NCBI RefSeq assembly: GCF_004122735.1 | Contig: NZ_SDIF01000024.1 | Coordinates: 23,386-87,385, forward strand | DNA from: Streptomyces sioyaensis | GTDB taxonomy: Bacteria > Actinomycetota > Actinomycetes > Streptomycetales > Streptomycetaceae | Direction of reading: 5' to 3' | DNA length: 64,000 nucleotides | Shown: in pieces, positions 33,325 to 41,817 of the stretch | Numbering within the stretch: the stretch's first letter is position 1 | Layout of the letters: every line of letters starts with the position of its first letter | Program-made: the position numbers and the translations under genes | Notes under the pieces: generated by a model | What the model saw: the letters and a program-made list of their open reading frames with translations, nothing else | What the model was told of the DNA's origin: nothing | Database searches by the model: none

Positions 33325-34242
33325 ATGCACGCCACAGGAACGAACACCTCTCGGCGTACCGTGCTCGCGCTGGGCACCGGGGCCTTACTGGCCGTTGCCA
33401 CGCCCCTGAGGGGCAGCGCGTACGCCGGAACACCGCGTGCCGACGAGCTCTCGCGCCGGCTGACGGACCTTGAGCAGCAGCACTCCGCCCGCCTGGGGGT
33501 GTTCGCCCACAACCCCGCCACCGGCCGGAGCGTGCTCCACCGCGCGGACGAGCGCTTCCCCATGTGCTCGCTCTTCAAGACGCTCGCCGCCGCGGCCGTC
33601 CTGCGGGATCTCGATCACCACGGCGAGTTCCTGGCCAAGCGCATCCGGTACACCGCGAAGGACGTCAGGGACGCGGGCTACGCACCGGTCACCGGTACGC
33701 CCGAGAACCTCGCCCGCGGCATGACGGTCGCCGACCTGTGCGCCGCCGCGATCGCCGCCAGCGACAATGCTGCCGGCAACCTCCTGCTCCGTGAGCTGGG
33801 CGGACCGACCGCGATCACCCGGTTCTGCCGCTCGATCGGGGACCGGACCACCCGGCTCGACCGGTACGAGCCCGACCTGAACTCGGCCGAACCGTGGCGT
33901 ATCACCGACACCACCAGCCCCCGCGCCATCGGACAGACCTACGCGCGCCTCACCCTCGGTACCGCGCTGACCCCCAAGGACCGCAAGCGGCTCACCGAGT
34001 GGCTGCGGGCCACCACCACCGGCGGCGAGAAGTTCCGGGCCGGCCTGCCGTCCGACTGGACCGTCGCGGACAAGACGGCGGGCGGCAAGTACGGGACCAA
34101 CCACGACGCGGGCCTCACCTGGCCGCCCGGTGGCTCACCGATCGTCATGGCCGTCCTGACGACGAAACGCGAGCCCGATGCGACGGCCGACAACCCCCTG
34201 ATCGCCAAAACAGCCGCGTTGCTGGCCAAGGTGCTCACCTGA
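33325..34242 (+). CDS. Class A beta-lactamase, Tat-exported
   Basis: 305 residues. A twin-arginine signal (TSRRTVLALGTGALLAVA, AxA at about 32-34) implies folded export through Tat. Motifs: SLFK (Ser82/Lys85), SDN (146-148) and omega-loop EPDLN (Glu182, the Ambler Glu166 equivalent). The KTG box reads KTA (250-252), so Ambler Gly236 is Ala, a possible effect on substrate range. ATG at 33325 was chosen because GGAG lies 6 bases upstream; ATGs at 33313 and 33319 are alternatives. Hydrolyses penicillins in the cell wall space. Likely induced through the LysR/BlaB-like pair upstream. Confidence 0.92.
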   Translation: MHATGTNTSRRTVLALGTGALLAVATPLRGSAYAGTPRADELSRRLTDLEQQHSARLGVFAHNPATGRSVLHRADERFPMCSLFKTLAAAAVLRDLDHHGEFLAKRIRYTAKDVRDAGYAPVTGTPENLARGMTVADLCAAAIAASDNAAGNLLLRELGGPTAITRFCRSIGDRTTRLDRYEPDLNSAEPWRITDTTSPRAIGQTYARLTLGTALTPKDRKRLTEWLRATTTGGEKFRAGLPSDWTVADKTAGGKYGTNHDAGLTWPPGGSPIVMAVLTTKREPDATADNPLIAKTAALLAKVLT

Positions 34243-34290
34243 CGCCCGGCGGTCGCACACTTCCCAACTGCCGTTCAAATCCCGGCTATT

Positions 34291-34320
34291 GGTGGAAGCC
34301 CGGGCCCCTTCGGCTCCACC
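34291..34320 (+). terminator. Hairpin after beta-lactamase
   Basis: GGTGG/CCACC plus AGCC/GGCT stem with one bulged A, 49 bases after the stop. Confidence 0.55.
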
Positions 34321-34368
34321 AATTCGGCCGATGGGCCCCCGGTCGGTGCGGCGGGTTGTCGGTGTGAA

Positions 34369-34407
34369 CCCGGCGCGCCCGCGCAGCAAAAGCGCGGGCG
34401 CGCCGGG
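34369..34407. terminator. 16-bp perfect hairpin
   Basis: Arms 34369-34384 and 34392-34407 (CCCGGCGCGCCCGCGC and its complement) with a 7-nt A-rich loop; an exceptionally stable structure between the beta-lactamase and the dienelactone hydrolase. Confidence 0.75.
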
Positions 34408-34440
34408 AGGCGCGCTGGGTAGTCTCACGTCGAACCACAG

Positions 34441-34466
34441 CGATGCACCCCATCGATGCACCCCAT
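34441..34466. repeat. Two 13-bp tandem units
   Basis: CGATGCACCCCAT repeated perfectly, with a third degenerate copy (34467-34475) just upstream of the next gene. Confidence 0.8.
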
Positions 34467-34523
34467 CGACGCACCACAGCGACTCGCCCCATCGACCCAC
34501 CCCGACCAGGACGGTGGCCATCC

Positions 34524-35378
34524 ATGGCAGATCACGATCTCACCGGGTTCGACCGCGGCACCTTCACCCATGACGGCAGCACCCGCCGGATCCTGCGGCG
34601 CGGCACGGGACCCGCGGTGATCGTGATGGCGGAGATTCCGGGGATCACGCCCAAGGTGCTGGAGTTCGCGGAACGCGTGGCCGCCCTCGGCTGCACCGCC
34701 GTGCTCCCGGTGCTCTTCGGCAAGCCCGGCCGCGATGCCAACCCCGCGGCCCACGGCCGGCTGAACTCCGCGCTCTACACGGCCTCGTCGATGTGGCAGG
34801 TGTGCGTGAGCCGGGAATTCACCGTGCTGGCCACCGGGAAGACCTCCCCCGTGGTGACCTGGCTGCGAGCCCTGGCCGCGCACGAGCATCAGCGCTGCGG
34901 CGGCCCCGGCGTCGGGGCCGTCGGCATGTGTCTCACCGGCGGCTTCGCCCTCGCGATGGCGGCCGACGAGCGTCTGCTCGCCCCCGTCGTGTCCCAGCCG
35001 TCCCTGCCGCTGGCCCTCACCAGGAGCCGGGCCGGCACCATCGATGTCGCCCCCGAAGACCTCGCCGCCGTCCGGGGCCGGTGCGAGCGTGCGGGCCTGC
35101 GGGTCATGGGGCTGCGGTTCCGCGGCGACCGGTTGGTGCCGGGCGACCGGTTCGCCTATCTGCGCCGCGAACTCGGTGCGGCGTTCATCGCCGTCGAACT
35201 GGACGATTCCGCCGCGCATCCCGACGCCGTGCTGCCGCCGCACTCCGTACTGACCGAGCACCTCATCGACGCACCCGGCCAGCCGACCCGCGCGGCGCTG
35301 GACGAGGTGCTCGACCTCTTCCGCACCCGCCTGCTCGATGAGCAGCACCGCGACACGGCGGCGGTGCGGGGCACCTGA
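34524..35378 (+). CDS. Dienelactone hydrolase-family protein
   Basis: 284 residues. VGMCLTGGFAL (about residue 135) supplies the nucleophile cysteine elbow G-x-C-x-GG, and AVIVMAEIPGI the oxyanion strand. ATG at 34524 is preceded by ACGGTGGCC (weak ribosome-binding site). Intracellular hydrolase of lactone or ester substrates; target unknown. The preceding tandem repeat array marks the promoter side. Confidence 0.85.
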   Translation: MADHDLTGFDRGTFTHDGSTRRILRRGTGPAVIVMAEIPGITPKVLEFAERVAALGCTAVLPVLFGKPGRDANPAAHGRLNSALYTASSMWQVCVSREFTVLATGKTSPVVTWLRALAAHEHQRCGGPGVGAVGMCLTGGFALAMAADERLLAPVVSQPSLPLALTRSRAGTIDVAPEDLAAVRGRCERAGLRVMGLRFRGDRLVPGDRFAYLRRELGAAFIAVELDDSAAHPDAVLPPHSVLTEHLIDAPGQPTRAALDEVLDLFRTRLLDEQHRDTAAVRGT

Positions 35379-35479
35379 CGGAGAGCACCGGGTCAGGGCG
35401 CCGTCGGACCGTCACCGGAACAGCGCGCACACGGCAACAAACGTGGCGGCGGCAGGCGTCGCCGCCCGGACCTCCGCCG

Positions 35480-36256
35480 TCAGCTGAAGATCGCCAAGGG
35501 CCGGACTTCCAGGACTGCGTCCGCGGGCCTCCACCTTCGGACCTTGCCCAGGCAGAGGGCGAAGAAGGGGCCGGAGTCCGGTTCCACCTCCTCCTCCGAG
35601 CGCAGGCCCGCAGTGCGACAGGCGAGGCGTACGCGGGCGGTTGCGGTGGACCCGTACGGGGCCGTGAGGACGGTGCGGGTGGCGGACGAGGCGGCCTCGT
35701 CCCGTTCGAAGTCGCCGGTGAGGAGGACGAACCCGCGGTCGATGACGCTGAGGCGGGCCGGCTCCCTCCGGGAGCCCTCTGAGCAGGCCTTGGTCAGTGC
35801 CGCATTGCGGCGTACGGTGCCGCGGCGCAGGTTGGCGTGGACGACGGCATCGCTGCGCTCCAGGCCGTCGACGAGGACGCTGATCACGGAAACGGCTTCG
35901 GCCACCTCGATGTAGTTGGTGACGACCTCGCGGCTGCGCTCGTAGTCGGCGCTCGGCTGGAGGAACGACGGCACGAGCATCTGGAGCCTGGCGGTCCAGC
36001 TGGTCCTGGTCCGCTGCTCGACCTCCTTGCGGAGCGCCGTGGCGTACCGGTTCATCTGGTACACGTCCATGATCTTCCGGTCGTCGAGGTAGATGCAGGT
36101 GCTGTCACCCACCAGCCGCTCCGATGGCCGCCTGCGCCGCCGCCGGGCGCCGTTGAGCAGAACCAACAGAACCGCCATGCACGCCGCGGTCGTCAGCCAC
36201 ACCAGCATCCAGCGCCAGTTGAGGTCCCACCACAGGCGGTCGCTGAAGACGGGCAT
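35480..36256 (-). CDS. Hypothetical single-pass membrane protein
   Basis: 258 residues, not recognised. One N-terminal transmembrane helix (LVWLTTAACMAVLLVLL) is followed by a strongly basic RRRRRRP segment, placing the remainder in the cytoplasm. The soluble domain contains DSTCIYLDDRKIMDVYQMNRY and an SVISVLVDGLE strand. ATG at 36256, preceded by GAGGGGG. It follows the exported solute-binding-like gene by 19 bp and is probably co-transcribed with it. Confidence 0.65.
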   Translation of the reverse strand: MPVFSDRLWWDLNWRWMLVWLTTAACMAVLLVLLNGARRRRRRPSERLVGDSTCIYLDDRKIMDVYQMNRYATALRKEVEQRTRTSWTARLQMLVPSFLQPSADYERSREVVTNYIEVAEAVSVISVLVDGLERSDAVVHANLRRGTVRRNAALTKACSEGSRREPARLSVIDRGFVLLTGDFERDEAASSATRTVLTAPYGSTATARVRLACRTAGLRSEEEVEPDSGPFFALCLGKVRRWRPADAVLEVRPLAIFS

Positions 36257-36275
36257 ACGGTCACCCCCTCGGTTT

Positions 36276-37535
36276 CTATTGGCCCTGGCCCTGGCCCGAC
36301 ACCGGCTTCGGACACCGCTTGATGGCTGCGATCATCTGCTCCAGCACCTGCCAGTCGGGCATTTTCGCGACCGTCTGCTCGCCGCCGGCGGGCTGCGGGG
36401 CGGGGATGCCCTCGCCGTTCAGATACGTGGCCAGCTCGTCGACGCTGTCGGACGGGACGAGCTGGTAGCCGAGCTGCGTCTCACGGCGGCGCAGCTCGGG
36501 GTCGGTCTCCAGCAACTTGCCGAGCTGGTCGGCCTGGTGATTCAGGGCGATGAAGTGCGGCTGCGACATCATTTCCGCCCGTGGGTAGAGCAGTACCCGC
36601 TCGGTGTCCGGCGTGCCGTGTGCGGCACGGTACGTGGCCTGGTAGGCCAGGTACTGGTGCTCGTACAGGACGGCGATCGGGTCCTGGCTGATGCCGTTGG
36701 AGTCGATGTAGTACGTGTACAGGCTGTCGCTGGCGCTGCCCTGACTGAGCAGCAGCGACGAGATGCCGCGGGCCAACGTGCGGGCCGACGTGGATTCGGT
36801 GGGCGGAGCGTTGTGGTGCCGGGTGGAGGCGACCAGACCCAGGTAGCTGTCCGCCGAGTTGGACTGGCAGATGTCGGAGGTCTGGGCGACCACGAGGTTG
36901 CCGTTGCTGATGCCGTAGCGGTCGACGTGGAGGTCGTTCCAGCTGAGGCGCTGCCGGGTCAGGCTCAGAAACCTGTCCATGTCGAGCGTGTAGTAGAGCG
37001 GCGCTCCGCCGCCGGGAGTGCGCTGGGGCAAGGCCACATGCCGGGCGTGCAGCGCTTCCGCGTACGGACGGAAGCTGGCCAGGACCAGGGGACTGTCGAA
37101 GGGGTGGAAGTTCTTGCTGTATTCCCCGGCTGCCTGCCGTGCGTCGTTGATCCGGTCCGCGGCGGGCTTGCCGGAAGGGAAGACGAAGTCGAGGCCCTTC
37201 AGGCTGCCGGTCGCCACCTGGCGGGAGCCCGCATTGAAGGCCTCCACCCGCAATCCGTGCTTGCGCAGGATCCGGATGACCTGCGGGTCCTCGAAGAAGT
37301 CGCTGATGGACGCCAGCCGGCCCTTGAGGGTGGTGACCCGTTCGAACGGCAGCAGGAGGTGCCCCGTCATCGTCAGACAGACGATCCCCGTCACCGTCAG
37401 GGCCATGACCACGGCCAGCGTCAGCGCACGGAGGACGCGCGGCCATAAGGAGCGAGGGGCTCGTACAACGGCCAGTGACGGTTCGGCCGTTGGCGAAGCC
37501 GGAGCTGGATCGGTCAGCGGAGCCGGGTCGTCCAC
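36276..37535 (-). CDS. Membrane-anchored substrate-binding-like protein
   Basis: 419 residues. One membrane helix (residues about 36-60) and an extracytoplasmic domain that looks like a type 2 periplasmic-binding fold (GLDFVFPSGKPAADRIND, NLVVAQTSDIC, QDPIAVLYEHQYLAYQ). GTG at 37535 with GGGGGGAA upstream. Operon with the downstream hypothetical. No transporter components are adjacent, so it may be a sensor or adapter rather than an uptake component. Family assignment is tentative. Confidence 0.6.
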   Translation of the reverse strand: MDDPAPLTDPAPASPTAEPSLAVVRAPRSLWPRVLRALTLAVVMALTVTGIVCLTMTGHLLLPFERVTTLKGRLASISDFFEDPQVIRILRKHGLRVEAFNAGSRQVATGSLKGLDFVFPSGKPAADRINDARQAAGEYSKNFHPFDSPLVLASFRPYAEALHARHVALPQRTPGGGAPLYYTLDMDRFLSLTRQRLSWNDLHVDRYGISNGNLVVAQTSDICQSNSADSYLGLVASTRHHNAPPTESTSARTLARGISSLLLSQGSASDSLYTYYIDSNGISQDPIAVLYEHQYLAYQATYRAAHGTPDTERVLLYPRAEMMSQPHFIALNHQADQLGKLLETDPELRRRETQLGYQLVPSDSVDELATYLNGEGIPAPQPAGGEQTVAKMPDWQVLEQMIAAIKRCPKPVSGQGQGQ

Positions 37536-37747
37536 TCATTCCCCCCGAAGCCGACGCACGTGCACGAGAACACCAGCGCATCAGAGCATGCCGCCACAGG
37601 GTGTACTGGGGGCGGCGATTGCGCAATCCCGGTGTGAACATGAATCAGGATTCCCCCGATGCGGCCCTGATGCGGCTCCGATATGGCCCCGATGCCGCCG
37701 GAAACCCGAGCAGGAAGCCGGAGCGGCGTCGCGCACCCTCGCGAGCC

Positions 37748-38344
37748 TCACCTCCTGTCGAGTCGACCCCCGGCTTCGAGTGTGGTGAGCCACTGGGCGA
37801 CGACGACGTCGATGAACTCGTCGGTCACGTGGCTGCGGTCGAGGAAGAGCCGGGCGAGGACCGGCCCGTAGAGCAGGGTGTACTCGGCGTCGTCGATCTG
37901 GAGGCCTGACGGCTCCAGCAGTTTGTTCAGCGCCGCGCGGCGATCCTGGCCGATGCGCACCAGGGCCTGGGCGCTGTCGGGGTCGTGGTCGGCTTGGGCG
38001 GTGACGGCCAGCACTGCGGTGCGGATGGCCGGTTCGCTGATGCCATCGCGCAGGCTCTTCAGCCAATCCGTGGCAACGGTGCGTACGTCGCTGCCCGGCT
38101 CGGGGTAATTGCCGAGGTCAGGGCCTTCGAGGATCAGGTCGAAGAGCAGCGCGGCCCGGTTGGGCCAGTGGCGGTAGAGAGTCTGGCGGGTGACGTCGGC
38201 GCGCTCGGCCAACAGTGCGTACGTCAGACCGGCCGGTCCGACCTGGGGCAGCAGTTCACGCGCGACGGTCAGAACGCGATGGCGGGTCCGCTGGACACGC
38301 GGGTTGCTCGGGGTCGGCTGGCGCCGATGGAGGGGCTGCGGCAT
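37748..38344 (-). CDS. TetR-family regulator of the oxidoreductase genes
   Basis: 198 residues. TetR helix-turn-helix at about 24-70 (LTYALLAERADVTRQTLYRHWPNRAAL) with a C-terminal ligand domain. ATG at 38344; an in-frame GTG at 38353 is an alternative. The divergent gap contains three copies of a 21-bp palindrome, so it very likely represses itself and the two oxidoreductase genes in response to an electrophile, quinone or antibiotic. Confidence 0.88.
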   Translation of the reverse strand: MPQPLHRRQPTPSNPRVQRTRHRVLTVARELLPQVGPAGLTYALLAERADVTRQTLYRHWPNRAALLFDLILEGPDLGNYPEPGSDVRTVATDWLKSLRDGISEPAIRTAVLAVTAQADHDPDSAQALVRIGQDRRAALNKLLEPSGLQIDDAEYTLLYGPVLARLFLDRSHVTDEFIDVVVAQWLTTLEAGGRLDRR

Positions 38345-38363
38345 GGACCCCACTCTACCGACG

Positions 38364-38446
38364 AATCATACGGCACGTGTGATTCAAGCCACACATCAAA
38401 TCATACGCCACGTGTGATACAAACAAATCACACGCACTGGATGATT
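38364..38446. promoter_or_regulatory. Three 21-bp operator copies
   Basis: AATCATACG-GCA-CGTGTGATT (38364-38384) and AATCATACG-CCA-CGTGTGATA (38399-38419) are near-identical palindromes with 8/9 and 7/9 paired arm positions; a degenerate third copy is at 38426-38446. Low GC content and position between tetR and the oxidoreductase gene fit a TetR operator array. Confidence 0.8.
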
Positions 38447-38518
38447 CATCGAGCGTGCGGTCGGTCCACTCCACTCCTCTCCTTTCCTCTCCTCTTCCTC
38501 TCCTCAGGAGGTTGTCCG

Positions 38519-39427
38519 ATGTCCACTGCAATTACCTTCTCCGAGTACGGCGGGCCCGAGGTCCTCGCCCTGTCCCAGGTCGCCACCCCCGAACCGGGGC
38601 CGGGCCAGGTCCGCATCCGCGTGCGGGCGGCCGCGGTCAACCCGATCGACGTGCGGATCCGCGCCGGGGCGATGCAGGGCGTCTTCCCGGTCGCCTTCCC
38701 GATGGTCCCGGGCTGGGACGTGGCCGGTGTCGTCGACAAGGCCGGCGAGGGTGCCACCGCCTCGGTCGGCGATGAGGTCTTCGGCGTCGCCTCGGCCGGC
38801 GGCTACAGCCAGTACGCGGTGCTCGACCGGCCCTTCGCCAAGCCCGCGGAGGTGTCGTTCGAGACCGCGGCCGCGATGGTCACGGTCGGTGAGGCCGCCT
38901 GCCGGGCGATCGAGCACCTCGGCGTACAGCCGGGACAGACCCTGCTCATCCACGGCGCCGGCGGCAGCGTGGGCACCGTCGCCGTGCAGGTGGCCGCCGC
39001 GCGCGGAATCACCGTGATCGGCACTGCCGCCGAGCAGGACACCGAGCGCGTTAACGCCCTCGGCGCGCTCGCCGTGCGCTACGGCGACGGTTGGGTGGAG
39101 CGGGTCAAGGCCGCCGCCCCGCGTGGCGTGGACTCCGTGTTCGACGCCTCGGGCGCGGGCGTACTCGCCGACTCCGTCGCCCTGGTCGGCGATGCGGGCA
39201 AGGTCATCACCATCGCCGACCCGTCCTTCGCCCGGCACGGCGTGCGGTTCACCGGCATGGACCCGGCCGACCGTTTCCCCGAGGCGCTGCCGCGGCTGGC
39301 AGCCCTGATCGCCGCCGGCAAGCTCGACGTCCCCGTCTGGCACGCGTACCCGCTCGCCGAGGCCGCCCAAGCACACGCCGACATCGAAGCCCGCCGCAAC
39401 CAGGGCAAAGTCGTCCTCCTTCCCTGA
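38519..39427 (+). CDS. NADPH:quinone-type oxidoreductase (zinc-free MDR)
   Basis: 302 residues of the medium-chain dehydrogenase/reductase superfamily: GroES-like N-domain (AAAVNPIDVRIRAG) and Rossmann domain with LIHGAGGSVGTVAVQ. Catalytic zinc cysteines are absent, as in quinone reductase-like enzymes. ATG at 38519 with CAGGAGG 9 bases upstream. Directly downstream of the three-operator region, so likely TetR-controlled and inducible. It reduces quinones or enones with NADPH; exact substrate unknown. Confidence 0.9.
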   Translation: MSTAITFSEYGGPEVLALSQVATPEPGPGQVRIRVRAAAVNPIDVRIRAGAMQGVFPVAFPMVPGWDVAGVVDKAGEGATASVGDEVFGVASAGGYSQYAVLDRPFAKPAEVSFETAAAMVTVGEAACRAIEHLGVQPGQTLLIHGAGGSVGTVAVQVAAARGITVIGTAAEQDTERVNALGALAVRYGDGWVERVKAAAPRGVDSVFDASGAGVLADSVALVGDAGKVITIADPSFARHGVRFTGMDPADRFPEALPRLAALIAAGKLDVPVWHAYPLAEAAQAHADIEARRNQGKVVLLP

Positions 39428-39463
39428 CCCGAGCCGTCACCTCAACCATCGATAGGAAATGAC

Positions 39464-40417
39464 ATGAAGGCCGCTCAGATCACCGGCTTCGGCGCACCAG
39501 ATGTCCTGCAGATCAACGACGTTGACCGCCCGACCCCCGGTGCAGGTGAGGTCCTGGTATCGGTCGAGGCGTCAAGCGTGAACGGGCTCGACACGATCGT
39601 CCGCGCAGGGGGATTGCGGCTCGTGACCGGACACCGGTTCCCGATCGGTGTGGGACTGGACTTCGCCGGGGTCGTCGCCGCGACCGGCGCGGACGTTCCG
39701 CAATACCAGGTGGGAGACCGAGTGTGGGGCACGGTGCACCCGCTCAAGCGGCACACTCTCGGTGGAGCTGCCGAATACGTCGTGGTCCCCGCGGACCGTA
39801 TCGGGCCCGCGCCGGCAGGTGTCTCGCCGGTGGAGGCGGCTTCCCTGGTCGTCGCAGGAACGACCGCGCTGCTCGCACTACGGGACACGCTGCACCTCAC
39901 GAGCGGTGAACGCCTCCTGGTCCGTGGCGCCGCCGGCGGAGTCGGCACGGCCGCCGTACAACTCGCCCACGCGATGGGCGGGCACGTCACCGCGCTGTCC
40001 CGCGGCCGCCATGCCGGGGCGCTGCGTGAGCTGGGCGCGGACGAGGTCTTCGACTACGGCGCCACCACGCCGGAGCAGCTCGCACCATTCGACGTCATCC
40101 TGGACACGGTCGGCTCGCAACTGAACTCCTACCGGCGTCGACTGAGCCCCGAAGGCCGAATGGCCACGATCGCGCTGTCGGCCTCCTCCATGGCCGCGAT
40201 CGCCGCGTCGAGCGTGCACGGCGGCCGCCGCATCCGCACGTTGAGCGCCAACCCCGACTCCGCCCTGCTGCTTGAACTGGCCGACTACGTGACCTCTGGC
40301 GGACTGCGGCCCGTCATCGACAGCGTGTATCCGCTGGCAGACATCGCCTCGGCGCATCAGGCCTTCGCACGAGGCGGAGTGGTAGGCAAGCAGGTGATAG
40401 CCGTGTCCGGGGAGTAA
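39464..40417 (+). CDS. NADPH-dependent oxidoreductase (MDR family)
   Basis: 317 residues, a second zinc-free MDR enzyme: GLDFAGVVAATG in the N-domain and LVRGAAGGVGTAAVQLAHAMG for NADPH binding. ATG at 39464 is preceded by ATAGGAAATGAC. 36 bp after the previous oxidoreductase and probably in the same transcript. The two proteins are only distantly similar, so they may handle different electrophiles. Confidence 0.9.
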   Translation: MKAAQITGFGAPDVLQINDVDRPTPGAGEVLVSVEASSVNGLDTIVRAGGLRLVTGHRFPIGVGLDFAGVVAATGADVPQYQVGDRVWGTVHPLKRHTLGGAAEYVVVPADRIGPAPAGVSPVEAASLVVAGTTALLALRDTLHLTSGERLLVRGAAGGVGTAAVQLAHAMGGHVTALSRGRHAGALRELGADEVFDYGATTPEQLAPFDVILDTVGSQLNSYRRRLSPEGRMATIALSASSMAAIAASSVHGGRRIRTLSANPDSALLLELADYVTSGGLRPVIDSVYPLADIASAHQAFARGGVVGKQVIAVSGE

Positions 40418-40828
40418 CTCATATGCCCTGAGGGGCTGGATCAAGAGCCTGGAGTGAGTAGTCCCGTCGATCGCGAGCCGCTTTCCGGCGGAGCCGCGGA
40501 CAGAAATCTCCGAGTGTGAGTAAAACTTTCGCACCTTGGCGAACGGCAATAGGAGTGACGAGGCACTCCCATGTCTCTCGTCTGGTCTGGTTGCCGGGCT
40601 TCGGGCAAGGAATGGTCGGCAACCAGACCGAGAACCTCAGACCGTGAGCGCATACCACGCACAGGTGGCATGCGCCTTCAGTGCGGGATCTTTTCACTCC
40701 TCAGAAGGCTTTCGCTTGCCGAGCATTGATCCGGCCCGGAAGTCTTCACGAGCACACCAGCTCCTCCTCATGACCTCATGCCCGAAGCCCTGAGGGAAGC
40801 TGACCTCAACCAGTCACACGGGAGTGCC
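40418..40828 (+). other. Intergenic region with 12-bp inverted repeat
   Basis: No gene is supported. GGTCTGGTTGCC (40584-40595) and GGCAACCAGACC (40618-40629) form a perfect 12-bp stem around a 22-nt loop, a terminator of the oxidoreductase operon or a regulatory structure. Confidence 0.55.
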
Positions 40829-41113
40829 ATGTCTGGGGAAGAAGTGCAGCCTTCTGCACCGCCTCGCCGACTGCGCGAAACACGCAAATGGGTGCCGGCG
40901 GGTGCCGCAGCCGTCACTGAAGCCGCCCAGTACTTCACGGAGCCTCAGTCACCGTTGGACCGCGTCTTCGAGCACGCGCATACGGCAGCTATGGGGGCAC
41001 TGGGGCTGCAGCTCGTCGTCATGATGGGCTATGGCCTGATCGAGACGATGAAGTTGCGCGGTTCGTTCACGGTGACCTGGGGCGACCAACAGAAGGACGA
41101 GAGCAAGCCTTGA
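40829..41113 (+). CDS. Small protein encoded ahead of sigma factor
   Basis: 94 residues with a single hydrophobic C-terminal segment (AMGALGLQLVVMMGYGLIE). ATG at 40829 is preceded by GGGAG 8 bases upstream; an in-frame ATG at 40778 would add 17 residues. The stop overlaps the TTG start of the sigma-factor gene. It could be a membrane-bound partner of the sigma factor, but no anti-sigma motif (HxxxCxxC) is present. Function unknown. Confidence 0.6.
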   Translation: MSGEEVQPSAPPRRLRETRKWVPAGAAAVTEAAQYFTEPQSPLDRVFEHAHTAAMGALGLQLVVMMGYGLIETMKLRGSFTVTWGDQQKDESKP

Positions 41114-41646
41114 GGCGGCTCGCCCCGGAGATACACGGCGAGGCAGAGGGGGGCGAACCCCTTGCCTTGCCACCGGGGTTTGAGGAATTCGTCCGCGCCC
41201 ACCGCACATCGATGCTCGGCCTGGCCATCAGCCGCCTCGGCGACAGTCATGACGCGGAGGAGGCAACGCAGGATGCGTTTCTGATCGCATACCGCAAATG
41301 GGACAGGCTGATGAGTGCACACAACCCCATCGCCCTCCTCTACCGAATCCTCCAGGACTGCTTGACGGATCGGCACCGGCGACGAGCCCGCCTCGCTCGA
41401 CGGGAGCAGCTGACCGCGGACCTGCCGGAGCCCGAGGATCCTCAGTCATTCGGCCTGGAGACGCCGCTCGCCATTGCGGAGGCGATCGACCAATTGCCGT
41501 CGAGACAGCGGGAGGTGATCACGCTGAAGTATCTGGTTGGCCTGGACAATCACGAGATCGCCGTCACCCTGGGCATCTCCCACCCCACCGTCTCCCTCCA
41601 CGCCAAAAGAGGGCGGCAGAGGCTTCGCGACTCTCTGGGACTCTGA
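41110..41646 (+). CDS. ECF-type sigma factor
   Basis: 178 residues. Region 2 (FEEFVRAHRTSMLGLAISRL, then DAEEATQDAFLIAYRKWDRL) and region 4 (LPSRQREVITLKYLVGLDN, EIAVTLGISHPTVSLHAKRG) are complete. TTG at 41110 overlaps the previous stop and is preceded by GGACGAG; another start is not obvious. It directs RNA polymerase to an unknown regulon, and no linked anti-sigma gene other than the small upstream protein is seen. Confidence 0.85.
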   Translation: MRRLAPEIHGEAEGGEPLALPPGFEEFVRAHRTSMLGLAISRLGDSHDAEEATQDAFLIAYRKWDRLMSAHNPIALLYRILQDCLTDRHRRRARLARREQLTADLPEPEDPQSFGLETPLAIAEAIDQLPSRQREVITLKYLVGLDNHEIAVTLGISHPTVSLHAKRGRQRLRDSLGL

Positions 41647-41817
41647 GTATCCGGAAGGCGAGCCCGAAGTCGTCTTCTGCCTGGCCGAGTTCGGCCCACC
41701 GCCATCGAGCCCTATCCCGCCGCTACCTCATCTGGCGGAACCACACCTCCGATATTCGCTTGCGCTCCCTCGTCACTCGGGTTCAACGTCGCCTGACACC
41801 TGACGAAGGCAGAGAAG

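Noticed and set aside
34273..34281. GTTCAAATC resembles a tRNA T-arm followed by a CTCCACCA-like 3' end
   Set aside because: The stem positions around the loop do not pair and no acceptor, D-arm or anticodon arm is found; the area is better explained by the terminator at 34291-34320.
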